Below are positions 1 to 12,100 of a stretch of 64,000 nt of DNA, one piece after another (position 1 is the stretch's first letter; each line of letters begins with the position of its first letter). Source of the stretch: Georgenia_B sunbinii (lineage in GTDB: Bacteria > Actinomycetota > Actinomycetes > Actinomycetales > Actinomycetaceae); the NCBI RefSeq assembly GCF_036421855.1, contig NZ_JAZGOK010000013.1. One strand, 5' to 3'. A program made the translations under genes and the position numbers. Under the pieces are notes generated by a model, which saw only the letters and a list, made by a program, of their open reading frames with translations, had not been told where the DNA came from and did not search any database.

Positions 1-563
1 CGACGGTGTCGGTCTCGGACGTCGACGAGCCCGCGGTGCTCGCCCGGGAGACGGCGCACCGGCCGCTGCCCGCGGCGGAGCAGGTGCTGGTGCTCGCCCG
101 GGCCAAGGCCCGGGACGTCGCGGCGCAAGCGACCGGCGACCTCGTGCTCGGCTGCGACTCCATGCTCGAGCTCGACGGCGCGGTGCACGGCAAGCCGGAC
201 GACGCCGCGACGGCGGTGAGCCGGTGGCGGGCGATGCGCGGGCGCAGCGGCGTCCTGCACTCCGGCCACTGGCTCGTCGACCTCCGGGCCGGCCGGGAGG
301 GCCCGGCGCTGCGCGAGGTCGGTGCGAGCTCGGCGACCGTCGTCCACTTCGCCGACCTCAGCGACGCCGAGATCGACGCCTATGTCGCGACCGGTGAACC
401 GCTCGCGGTGGCCGGCGCCTTCACCATCGACGGGCTCGGCGGCCCGTTCGTCGAACGCATCGAGGGCGACCACCACGGCGTCGTCGGTGTCAGCCTGCCG
501 CTGCTGCGGACGCTGCTCGGCGAGCTCGACGTGACGATCACCGACCTGTGGGCAGCGGGTTGA
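1..563 (+). CDS. maf: Maf-family nucleotide pyrophosphatase, 5'-truncated by the window edge
   Basis: Maf proteins hydrolyse non-canonical or modified nucleoside triphosphates to monophosphates in the cytoplasm. The reading frame is open from the first complete codon, so the N-terminus (the usual SASPxR start motif) lies outside the window. What remains is typical: the SDVDE stretch, the LGCDSM..LDG..GKP block with the conserved Asp, and the C-terminal block [39 protein letters not shown]. The neighbouring acyl-CoA carboxylase alpha gene fits the actinobacterial order accD-accE-maf-accA3 (known from mycobacteria). The 3' end overlaps a convergent gene by 26 bases. No defect is seen in the visible part. 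Confidence 0.93.
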   Translation, partial: TVSVSDVDEPAVLARETAHRPLPAAEQVLVLARAKARDVAAQATGDLVLGCDSMLELDGAVHGKPDDAATAVSRWRAMRGRSGVLHSGHWLVDLRAGREGPALREVGASSATVVHFADLSDAEIDAYVATGEPLAVAGAFTIDGLGGPFVERIEGDHHGVVGVSLPLLRTLLGELDVTITDLWAAG

Positions 564-927
564 CCCGACGGCCGTCGTCGTCCAGCTCGATGACCACTCC
601 CGGCGCCGCGCCGCCACCGGCCTGCCGGACCAGCCCGGCCAGCGTGCCCGCCGCGACCACCAGCACCACGCACTCGCCGCGGTGCTCGTCGGCGAGTTCC
701 TCGAGCACCGCCGCCACCGGCCGCCCGGCGGTCCCGTCCGGCTCGGCAGCGCCGTCGGTACGCACCGCCACCCCAAGGGCGTCGGCCAGCGCCGCAGCCG
801 GCGCCGCCGTGCCGGGCCCGGCGTAGACGAGCGCGACCCGGCGCTCGCGCAGCTGGGCGAGGGTCGCCGGCGACGACGCCTGCGGGCCGAGCACGACGAC
901 GGTCGCGGCACACTGCAGATCGCTCAT
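538..927 (-). CDS. Degenerate histidine-phosphatase-like protein of unknown function
   Basis: A 129-residue protein. It starts at an ATG preceded by GGGAGG at good spacing. The layout [22 protein letters not shown], then [36 protein letters not shown], follows the order of a phosphoglycerate-mutase-like fold (YSSPxxRAxxTA.., then ..VLVVSHGG..). The catalytic RHG motif is absent and the second catalytic His is replaced, because VVAAGTL stands where VSHGGV is expected. It is therefore probably not a phosphatase and may be a binding or structural relative. It sits between maf and the carboxylase alpha gene on the opposite strand, and diverges from the carboxylase across an intergenic region with a palindrome. 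The fold assignment is an inference from pattern only. Confidence 0.6.
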   Translation of the reverse strand: MSDLQCAATVVVLGPQASSPATLAQLRERRVALVYAGPGTAAPAAALADALGVAVRTDGAAEPDGTAGRPVAAVLEELADEHRGECVVLVVAAGTLAGLVRQAGGGAAPGVVIELDDDGRRVNPLPTGR

Positions 928-1049
928 CGCCGTCCTCCCGTTGCCTGGTCGGTGCCATCATCCTCCCGCCGGCGGCGAATGTGGCCAACCCGACAATCGG
1001 GCGCCGAGCAGGCCGGAAATCCGCCCACGGTCGTTGTAGCAACGTCACA

Positions 1050-1073
1050 ACCGCAACGGTCGCAAGTTGCGGT
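1050..1073. promoter_or_regulatory. Inverted repeat in the divergent carboxylase promoter region
   Basis: Perfect 8-bp arms ACCGCAAC and GTTGCGGT are separated by 8 bp. The repeat lies about 140 bp upstream of the carboxylase alpha start and about 120 bp upstream of the divergent phosphatase-like gene. It has the size of a TetR- or MerR-type operator. Which protein binds it cannot be told from this window. Confidence 0.45.
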
Positions 1074-1209
1074 CGACGGACAGACTTCGCCGACGCGAGC
1101 ACCGGCTAGTAGGTGCAGGGCGCCGCGACGGCTACCGTGGATCGGTCCCGGGTCACGGGCACGCTCGTGCGTGCCCGCAGCACCCATGTCCGACCCGAAC
1201 GGAGCATCC

Positions 1210-3042
<1,833 letters not shown>

Positions 3043-3051
3043 GTCGCTCTT

Positions 3052-3075
3052 CTGGGTGGTTATGACACCGCCCAG
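3052..3075. terminator. Hairpin between convergent genes
   Basis: Arms CTGGGTGGT and ACCGCCCAG (one G-U pair) enclose a 6-base loop immediately after the carboxylase stop codon and just before the end of the convergent Nudix gene. No U-tract follows, as is usual in actinobacteria. It could serve both transcripts. Confidence 0.5.
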
Positions 3076-3083
3076 TGGTCGAT

Positions 3084-4004
3084 CTATGCCCCGGATGAGC
3101 GACCTATGGGGTAGAGGACCAGGCGCGGACCGGCGGTCTGGGCACCGACGGCCTCGACCCGGCGGCGCAGCTCCCGGTCGGCGGTGATGACGACGACGTC
3201 GTCGCTCCCGCCACCGGTGGCACGCCACGCCTGGGCGAGGACCTCGTCGTCACCCGGGCCGGGCGCCGGCACCACCTGCACGCCGGGCACCGGCGCGACG
3301 TCGCGGGCCTGCCCCTCGGTGACGAGCACGATCTCGGGGAACCACGTACCGCCCGGCAGCCCGACGTCGGCCGCCGGCAGCCCGGCGACGGCGAGCTCCG
3401 CCAGCTCGTCGCGCAGCCGCGCGGTGGCGCCGGCACGGTCGCGCCACCAGCCGTCCGGCCGGGAACCGACGGTGTTCGCGGCATCGACGACGAGCACCAG
3501 CCGGCGCCCGACCATCTCCCGCAGCGTGGGCAGTGCGTCCTCGAAGGCCGGCAGCAGCGGCCGGTGGCGGACCTCGTCGAGCTCGACCCACGCCACCTCG
3601 AGGCTCTCCGGGTCGCTGACCACCGGCTCGACCGGCTCCGCCGCGGAAGCGAGCACGGTGGTGTACGCCCAGTCGCCGTGGTCGAGCACGTAGGTGGCCC
3701 GGACAGTGACCGCCGTCGCGGGGATACCGGCCTCCTCCGCCGCCTCCCGCAGCGCGCCGGCGACCGCGGTCTCGCCGGGGTCGACGGCGCCGCCCGGCAG
3801 CCCCCAAGTCCCGCCGAAGTGGCTCCAGCGGGCGCGGTGCTGCAGCACGACCCGGGTCGGGCGCGAGGGCTGCGGTCCGGTCGACAGCAGCAGCCCGGCG
3901 GCGCCGTAGCGGCCCCAGTGGCGCGCGCCGCACCGGCACTCGACCCAGCCGTCACCGGGACGCTGCACCGGCCGTGGGTCGGGCGGCGCCGGCTCGGTGG
4001 TCAC
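3084..4004 (-). CDS. Nudix hydrolase fused to a PIN/NYN-like C-terminal domain
   Basis: A 306-residue protein starting at GTG (MTTEPAPPDP). After an N-terminal stretch with three Cys and one His (ECRCGARHWG, plausible metal or structural site), a Nudix domain occupies about residues 30-150. Its box runs GGAVDPGETAVAGALREAAEEAG, matching GX5EX7REUXEEXGU. The second half (about 165-306) begins LVLVVDAANTVGSRPDGWW and contains DDEVLAQAW and VVVITADRELRRRV. That spacing of acidic residues resembles a PIN/NYN-like nuclease-fold domain. The Nudix half predicts hydrolysis of a nucleoside diphosphate-X compound; the substrate is unknown. The role of the C-terminal half is an inference. Confidence 0.85.
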   Translation of the reverse strand: MTTEPAPPDPRPVQRPGDGWVECRCGARHWGRYGAAGLLLSTGPQPSRPTRVVLQHRARWSHFGGTWGLPGGAVDPGETAVAGALREAAEEAGIPATAVTVRATYVLDHGDWAYTTVLASAAEPVEPVVSDPESLEVAWVELDEVRHRPLLPAFEDALPTLREMVGRRLVLVVDAANTVGSRPDGWWRDRAGATARLRDELAELAVAGLPAADVGLPGGTWFPEIVLVTEGQARDVAPVPGVQVVPAPGPGDDEVLAQAWRATGGGSDDVVVITADRELRRRVEAVGAQTAGPRLVLYPIGRSSGA

Positions 4005-4106
4005 GGCTCCAGCGTGGCACAGCTCGCCGAGCGTCGTCGCCCAGGGGCGTCGCAGCCTCGTAAACTCAGCTGGTGAGCACCCGCCCTGTCCCCGTCCACC
4101 TCCCGC

Positions 4107-4961
4107 ATGCGTAGCGGGCTGCTGCGCGGCACGCTGCTGACCGTCGCGGGGCTGGCGGTGGCCGGCGCCGGGGTCGCCGCGGTGCTCCACGTCGCGGTGC
4201 CGGCACGGATCTCCGACACCTGCACCGTCACCCTCCCGGGTGGCGAGGGTGCCACGCTCGACGCCGACCAGGCCGACAACGCGGCTCTCATCACCGCGCT
4301 CACCGTCCGCCGGGAGCTGCCGGCCCGCGCCGCGACCATCGCGCTGGCAACCGCCGTCCAGGAGTCCAAGCTCCGCAACATCGACTACGGCGACCGTGAC
4401 TCCCTCGGCCTGTTCCAGCAGCGCCCCTCGCAAGGGTGGGGCAGCGAAGCCGAGGTGATGGACCCGGTCTTCGCGACCAACGCGTTCCTCGACGTGCTCG
4501 TCACCGTCGAGGACTACCGGCAGATCCCGGTGACCGACGCCGCGCAGCGGGTGCAACGGTCCGGCTTCCCGCTGGCCTACGCCGACCACGAGCCGGAGGG
4601 CCGCGCCTTCGCGTCCGCGCTCACCGGCCACTCCCCCGCCACCCTCACCTGCCGGCTACGGCCCGACGACGACGCACCGGACCCGGCGACCGCGGTCCCC
4701 GAGCGGCTCGCCCAGGACTGGGGGCTGACCACGGCCGCGGCCGACGGCGTCGTCGTCGTGGACACCACCGAGCTCGACGGCGACGGCGAGCGGCTCGGTT
4801 GGGCGGTCGCGCACTGGGCGGTCGCCACCGCCGGCGTCACCGGCGCGGAGCGGGTGGCGGTCGACGGTCAGGTGTGGCAGCGCGCCGACGGCAACGACGC
4901 GCGCTGGGCGCCGGTCGACGGGGCAGGCGCCCCGCCGACCGGCGTCGTGCAGATCTCCTGA
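4107..4961 (+). CDS. Membrane-anchored exported lysozyme-like protein, conserved in actinobacteria
   Basis: A 284-residue protein with one N-terminal membrane segment (about residues 8-28) and an extracellular remainder. The core contains ATAVQESKLRN and GDRDSLGLFQQRPSQGWG, which recall the Glu-containing helix and Gly-x-x-Gln motif of soluble-lytic-transglycosylase/lysozyme folds. The E of VQES is the catalytic candidate. Relatives are widespread in actinobacteria, where they are often labelled hypothetical or, without clear basis, heavy metal transporter. Two Cys (in ISDTCTV and LTCRL) may form a disulfide. A peptidoglycan-related function is likely but inferred. It converges on the citrate synthase gene with only 7 bp between them. 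Confidence 0.75.
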   Translation: MRSGLLRGTLLTVAGLAVAGAGVAAVLHVAVPARISDTCTVTLPGGEGATLDADQADNAALITALTVRRELPARAATIALATAVQESKLRNIDYGDRDSLGLFQQRPSQGWGSEAEVMDPVFATNAFLDVLVTVEDYRQIPVTDAAQRVQRSGFPLAYADHEPEGRAFASALTGHSPATLTCRLRPDDDAPDPATAVPERLAQDWGLTTAAADGVVVVDTTELDGDGERLGWAVAHWAVATAGVTGAERVAVDGQVWQRADGNDARWAPVDGAGAPPTGVVQIS

Positions 4962-4968
4962 GGGCCGG

Positions 4969-6267
<1,299 letters not shown>

Positions 6268-6381
6268 GGGTTCCCCTCCTCGGGATACGTGGGCCGGGGA
6301 GGTCCCCGGTCACCGGCGGCCCCAGCCGGGTGTCTCCCAGCGGGCCTGACCGGCCTGAAGTTGTCGTGAATCCTTCAAAGA

Positions 6382-8958
6382 CTAAGCCATGTCCGGCGAT
6401 CGCCAAGACGGCGGACCTGCTGCCCGGGACGCCAACGTCTCGGCCGGGAGGAGGCCCAGCGCACGGCTCATCGCGAGCGCGTCTCCCCTGCTGGAGACGC
6501 CGAGCTTGCGGTAGATGCTGCGCAGCTGGGACTTCACCGTGTTCGGTGAGACGAAGAGCAGGCCAGCCAGCCGGCGGATCGAGGCGACGTGAGCCAGCTG
6601 GCGCAGGAGGGTGCGTTCCCGGTCGGTGAGGCGCACCGGCCGGGCGAGCAGCCGCAACGAGTCGCGCACCTTCGCCAGCCGGACGACCAGGTCGGCCGAG
6701 CGCTGCTCGAGGTCGAGCTGGCCCGCCTGGCTGAGGAGGGCCTCGAAGGAGGCCGTCCCCTGGCGCGCGAACGGCAGCAGGACGTCGGTGCGGACGGCGA
6801 GCGCGAGGCTCCGCTGCAGCGCACGGTCGGACCCCGCACGGTCGCCGGTGGCACGCAGCGCGGCAGCCGTGAGCACCAGGGCCCAGACCCGGTACCGGCT
6901 CCCGTCGGCCCCGGCCGAGTGGGCGTGGAGGAGGCCGACGGCGTCACCCGGGTGACCGAGCGCGAGCAGTGCCTGCGCTCGGACCAGCGGGATCGGCAGC
7001 TGCGGGTGCGGGGCAGGCGTGAGCTCGTCGACGAGCGCCAGCGCGAGGTCGGCGTCACCGTCGGCGAGCACGAGCTCGGCGCGCACGAGCCTCAGCAGCT
7101 GACGCTCGTAGTGCGTGAGCCGGCTGCGGTCGATGCCGTGCTCAGCCATCCCGAGCGTCTCCAGCCCGACCTCGGGTGTGCCGGAGAGAATGTGCGCGAC
7201 AGACTCCAGCTGGACGGCGAGGACACCGAGCAGCGGGTCGGCGAACGGCTCCGCGCGGTGACGGAGCAGGGTGCGGATGGCCGCGAGATCGAGCCGGTAG
7301 AGGCCGGCGATCGCCTCCGCCAGCCGACGCGGCGCGGCGGCCGGCGCGTCGCGCCCGGTACCTGGGTCCGGCAGGTGGCCCACCTGGCCGGCACCGAGCT
7401 GGGCCACGAGGAGACTGAGCGCCCGGGCGAAGCCTGGGTCGCCCCCGGCGGGGTGGGCCGCCCGGACCCCCTCCGCCCGGTCGAGCTCGGTGGCCGCCGC
7501 CGTAAAGCTGCCGCTGCGGAGCAAGGTGAGGCTGTGCTGGACCAGCCCGGCGACGACGACGTCGCCCGGGACTCCGCCACCGGGGGCGACCGTCGCCTGG
7601 CGGTGGTGGTCCAACGCCTCCTCGTGGCGTCCGGCGATCCGGGCGAGCACCGCCCTCAGCACGCCGACGGCGGTCGCCAGGCCCGCGCCGTGCTCGCCGT
7701 GACCGAGGGTGACCGCGTGGTCGAGCAGCAGCGCGGCCTGCAGCCGCTCGGATTCCGTGACGATCCCGGGATGGCCGGTGTGCGTGATGTCAACGATCGC
7801 CCGCACGTGGGCGACGAGGATCCGCGCGTCCCGCCGGCCGGCGCCACCGAGGCGGGTGAGGAGGAACCGGACCCGGCCGGCCGGCAGCGTGGCGAGCCGC
7901 GCCCAGTGGGTGGCGAGCAGGTCGACCAGCGCCTGCTCGGTGCCGTGAGTGGTCACCGTCCGCACCGCACCGGCGAGGTCGCCGTTGGCGATCAGCCACC
8001 GGGCGGTGATGTCGGTGGCCCGCTGCCGCTCGGCCTCGTCCACCTCGAGCGGGAGGCGCCGGGCCAGCGCAGCCCGGACGAGCGAGGGCAGCTCGTACGT
8101 GGTCTCGGTGCGAGCGCCGTCGACGACGCGGAGCAGCCCCGCGCCGTCGAGCAGCCGCACCAGTGGCATCTCGTGCCAGTCGGGCAGCAGGTCCTCGAGC
8201 AGCCCGGCGGTGAAGTACTCAGGGACACCGGTCAGCAGCAGCGCCTGCCGCTCCGCCAGCGCGAGGTCCCCGCCGGTGGTCCCGCGCGAGATCCGGTCGG
8301 CGATCACCTCCGCGGCCCGGTCGAAGGAGGTCGGCGTCGGCCCGTGGTCACCGATGGTCTGGAGGAGGCTCTCGACCGCGATGGGCAGGCCGCCGGTCCA
8401 GCGGTGCAGCGTCGCGACGTCCGATTCGTCCAACGACATGCCGGCGGCACCGGTGATCTCGGTGAGCTCGTGCTGTGTGAGGCACAGCTCCCGTGCGGTG
8501 ATGACGGCGTCGGGTCGCAGCCCCATGCTCTCGAGGACGCCGCCGTGCGCCCGGCCCGGCTCGATGACGACGACGCGCAGCTGCTCGGCGCGCTCCCGGA
8601 GCCGGTCCAGCACCGCGAGGTCGACGGGCAGCTCGGCCGGCTCGGGCAGTCTCAGCACCACCGTCGTGCCCGGCCCGCCCTCGGCCACGGTGGCGAGCAA
8701 CCGGTCCCACGCCACCGACTCGGCAAGCTCGACGGCGGCCGCGTCCAGCCAGACGGCATCCGTCCCGACGTGCCGCGCCCACTCCCGCACGAAGGCTGCA
8801 GCGGTCGAGCCGGACCCGCTGAAGGTGATCGTGGCGTTCGGGCCGGGAGCAGCCATCCGGTCGATGAGGCGCGCGTTGAGCATCAGTCGACCGGCACCGT
8901 ACGGAGCTCCGGCGTCGCTGCTGTCGTCCTGGCGGAAGGCAGCGGCAACTCGCGCCAT
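6382..8958 (-). CDS. MalT-like large LuxR-family transcriptional regulator
   Basis: An 858-residue regulator with an N-terminal STAND-type ATPase-like region, a long helical (TPR-like) middle and a C-terminal LuxR helix-turn-helix (LTDRERTLLRQLAH..IRRLAGLLFVSPNTVKSQLRSIYRKL, about residues 790-845). The P-loop region reads TFSGSGSTAAAF, without the Walker A Lys, so nucleotide binding is doubtful although the fold is kept. ATG is chosen over a GTG six bases upstream because GGAG lies five bases before the ATG and would overlap the GTG. It is separated from the giant surface-protein gene by a strong terminator, so no co-transcription is expected. The target genes are unknown; the neighbouring surface locus is a possible but unproven target. 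Confidence 0.87.
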   Translation of the reverse strand: MARVAAAFRQDDSSDAGAPYGAGRLMLNARLIDRMAAPGPNATITFSGSGSTAAAFVREWARHVGTDAVWLDAAAVELAESVAWDRLLATVAEGGPGTTVVLRLPEPAELPVDLAVLDRLRERAEQLRVVVIEPGRAHGGVLESMGLRPDAVITARELCLTQHELTEITGAAGMSLDESDVATLHRWTGGLPIAVESLLQTIGDHGPTPTSFDRAAEVIADRISRGTTGGDLALAERQALLLTGVPEYFTAGLLEDLLPDWHEMPLVRLLDGAGLLRVVDGARTETTYELPSLVRAALARRLPLEVDEAERQRATDITARWLIANGDLAGAVRTVTTHGTEQALVDLLATHWARLATLPAGRVRFLLTRLGGAGRRDARILVAHVRAIVDITHTGHPGIVTESERLQAALLLDHAVTLGHGEHGAGLATAVGVLRAVLARIAGRHEEALDHHRQATVAPGGGVPGDVVVAGLVQHSLTLLRSGSFTAAATELDRAEGVRAAHPAGGDPGFARALSLLVAQLGAGQVGHLPDPGTGRDAPAAAPRRLAEAIAGLYRLDLAAIRTLLRHRAEPFADPLLGVLAVQLESVAHILSGTPEVGLETLGMAEHGIDRSRLTHYERQLLRLVRAELVLADGDADLALALVDELTPAPHPQLPIPLVRAQALLALGHPGDAVGLLHAHSAGADGSRYRVWALVLTAAALRATGDRAGSDRALQRSLALAVRTDVLLPFARQGTASFEALLSQAGQLDLEQRSADLVVRLAKVRDSLRLLARPVRLTDRERTLLRQLAHVASIRRLAGLLFVSPNTVKSQLRSIYRKLGVSSRGDALAMSRALGLLPAETLASRAAGPPSWRSPDMA

Positions 8959-9121
8959 TGACACTCCAATCTCACCCCATGATGGGAAATGTTCGTACGG
9001 CAGGGCACAGCCTACGGGCAGTGCGCCACCACCGACCGTGGCCGGTGGAACGTAGACGCCGGGCCGTCCTGTGGACTACCGCGGTGTCCGCGGGGAACGT
9101 GGACGGCAGGTCTGGGCAGAC

Positions 9122-9154
9122 GTGAGGGCCGGGACGGTGTGTCCCGGCCCTCAC
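9122..9154 (-). terminator. Strong terminator after the giant surface-protein gene
   Basis: A perfect 14-bp stem (GTGAGGGCCGGGAC / GTCCCGGCCCTCAC) with a 5-base loop begins about 20 bp beyond the stop codon of the surface-protein gene. It separates that gene from the LuxR regulator on the same strand. Confidence 0.85.
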
Positions 9155-9175
9155 GATGTGGGCGTCAGCCCGCGG

Positions 9176-12100
9176 CTACCGCTGCCACTGCCGACGGCGG
9201 CCGACCAGGGTGGCGCCCGCTCCGAGGAGCAGCAGCGCGCTCAGCCCGGCGGCCAGGGCGTGGGTACCGGTGGTCGGCAGACCCGGCCGCGGCGTGGTGC
9301 CACCGGCGCCCAGCTCGGGAACCGGGTGCTCGGTGCCCACCGGCGGCGGGACCAGGGTGGTCCCCCCGGGCGGGGTTGCCTCACCGCTGACGACGTTGCG
9401 CACGGTGACGCCGGCGGCGTCCTCGTCCACGGTCACCGAGTAGGTGATCGTCACCTCCTCGCCGACGGCGAGCTCGCCGTCCCAGGTCAGCGTGGAGCCG
9501 ACCACGGCCAGCTCGCCGGCCTCGTCCTCGCCGATGACGGCGACGGCGTCACCGTTGTACTCGGCGTGCGCGAGGACCTCGGACAGGTCGTCGGTGATGA
9601 CGACCGGGTCGAGGACGGTGGCACCGGTGTTCGTGCCGGTCACCGTGTAGGTGATGCGCTCACCGGGGCGAACCTCTGTGCCGGACTCCGGGTCGGAGAC
9701 CTTGTCGAGCTCGAACCCGGGCACGGGGTGCTCGGTGCTCACCTCGGGCGGCACGATCGGCGGGAGCCCCGGCGGGGTCGCCGCGCCTGCGACGGTGTTG
9801 GTCACGACGGCGCCGGCGGCGTCCTCGTGGACCGTCACGGAGTAGGTGATGGTCACCTGTTCGCCCACGGCCAGCTGACCGGCCCAGGCGAGCGCGGTGC
9901 CCTCGACGACGAGCTCGCCGGCGAGGTCCTGCCCGACGACGGCGACGGCGTCACCGTTGTAGTCGGCGTGGTTCAGCACCTCGGACAGGTCGTCGGTGAT
10001 GACGACCGGGTCGAGGACCGTGCCACCGGTGTTCGTCCCCGTCACCGTGTAGGTGATGGTCTCGCCGGGCATGACCGTGGAGCCCGAGATCGGATCGGAG
10101 GTCTTGTCCAGCTCGAAGCCGGGCACCGGCACCGGGTGCTCGGTGCTCGTGGGCGGCGGCACGATCGGCGGCGCCCCGGGCGGGGTCGCCTGGCCGGTCA
10201 CCGTGTTGGTGAGCAGCTGCCCGGAGGCCTCCGGGCTGACGGTCACCGAGTAGGTGATCTTCACCTGCTCGCCGACGGCCAGCGCACCGGTCCAGGTGAG
10301 CGTGGTGCCCTCGAGCACCAGCTCGCCGGCCTCCTCCTCTCCCACGACGGCGACGGCGTCACCGTTGGACTCGGCGTGCGCGAGCACCTCGGACAGGTCG
10401 TCGGTGATGACGACCGGGTCCAGTGCGGTCTCGCCGGTGTTCGTGCCCGTCACCGTGTAGGTGACGACCTCACCGGGGTGGACCTCGGTGCCCGAGACCG
10501 GGTCCGATGCCTTGCGCAGGTCGAAGCCGGGGACCGGGACGGGGTGCTCGGTGGTCACCGGCGGCGGGTCCAGCGGCGGGCGCCCCGGCGGGGTGCCCTC
10601 ACCGGTCACCGTGTTGGTGACCAGGGCGCCGGCGGCGTCCTCGTTCACCGTGACCGAGTAACTCACCGTGACCTGCTCGCCGACGGCCAGCACACCGGTC
10701 CAGGTGAGCGTCGTGCCCTCGAGCACGAGCTCGCCGGACTCGGCGTCGCCGACCACGGCGACCGCGTCCACGTTGTACTCGGCGTGCGCCAGGACCTCGG
10801 ACATGTCGTCGGTCAGCACGACCGGGTCCAGCACCGTGGCACCGGTGTTCGTGCCGGTCACCGTGTAGGTGATGACCTCACTGGCGTCGACCACCGTGCC
10901 CGAGGCCGGGTCGGAGATCTTGGTGATCTCGAACCCGGGAACCGGGTGCTCGGTGCCGACCGGCGGCGGGACGAGCGGCGGGAGCCCGGGCGGGGTCGCC
11001 TCACCGGTGACGGTGTTGGCGACCACCGCGCCGGCGGCGTCCTCGTCCACGGCCACCGAGTAGGTGATCGTCACGCTCTGGCCCACGGCCAGCTCGCCGG
11101 TCCAGGTGAGCGTGGTGCCGACCACGGCCAGCTCGCCGGCCTCCTCGCCGTCGACGACGGCGACGGCGTCACCGTTGTACTCGGCGTGGGCGAGGACCTC
11201 GGACAGGTCGTCGGTGATGACGACCGGGTCGAGGACAGTGGCGCCGGTGTTCGTGCCGGTCACCGTGTAGGTGATGTCCTCGCCGGGCAGCACCGTGGAA
11301 CCCGACGACGGGTCGGAGACCTTGTCCAGGTCGAAGCCGGGGACCGGGTGCTCCGTCTGACCCGGCGGCGGCACGATCGGCGGGCCGTTGGGCGGCGTCG
11401 CCGAGCCGGTGACGATGTTGTCGACGACCGCACCGGCGGCATCCTCGTCCACGGTCACCGAGTAGGTGAGCTCGACCTCCTGGCCGGCGGCCAGGACACC
11501 GGTCCAGGTCAGCGTGGTGCCCTCGAGGGCGACCTCGCCGGTCGCGACCCCACCGATGGTCGCGGTGACGTCGTCGTTGTAGCCCGCGTGGGCGAGCACA
11601 CCGGACAGGTCGTCGGTGAGGACGGCCGGGTCGAGCACCGTCTCACCGGTGTTCGTCCCGGTCACCGTGTAGGTGATGACCTCGCCGGGCAGGACCGTCT
11701 CGCCGGACGCCGGGTCCGAGCTCTTGGTCAGCTCGAACGCGGGCACCTCGAGCGCCGCACAGGCAACGGCGTCCGCGGACTCGCCGTTGTGGACCACGCC
11801 GGCGGTGTTGGTCAGCCCGCCGGCCTCGCCGGAGCCGGGCTCGGGGCACTGCAGGCCCCCGGGAACGGCCACGTCCATGTCGAGCGAGACGACGACCTCC
11901 ACCTGGTAGGTGTGCAGCCCGCCGGCCTCGAGCGTGACGCCCTCAGCGATGACGTTCCCCTCCGAGCCCGTCTCGCCCTGCCCGGTCCAGTCGGCCGGGA
12001 TGGTGACGTCCGTCGGCGTCGTGACGACGGCTGCGGACTCGATGACCGCACCGGGGCCGTAGCGCAGCTCGTCGGCCACGTCGTACGTGCCGGTGGCCTC

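Noticed and set aside
9330..11755. Regular ~400-bp repeats that could suggest a CRISPR or satellite array
   Set aside because: The period equals one protein module, the frame is intact throughout, and there are no short identical repeats with unique spacers.
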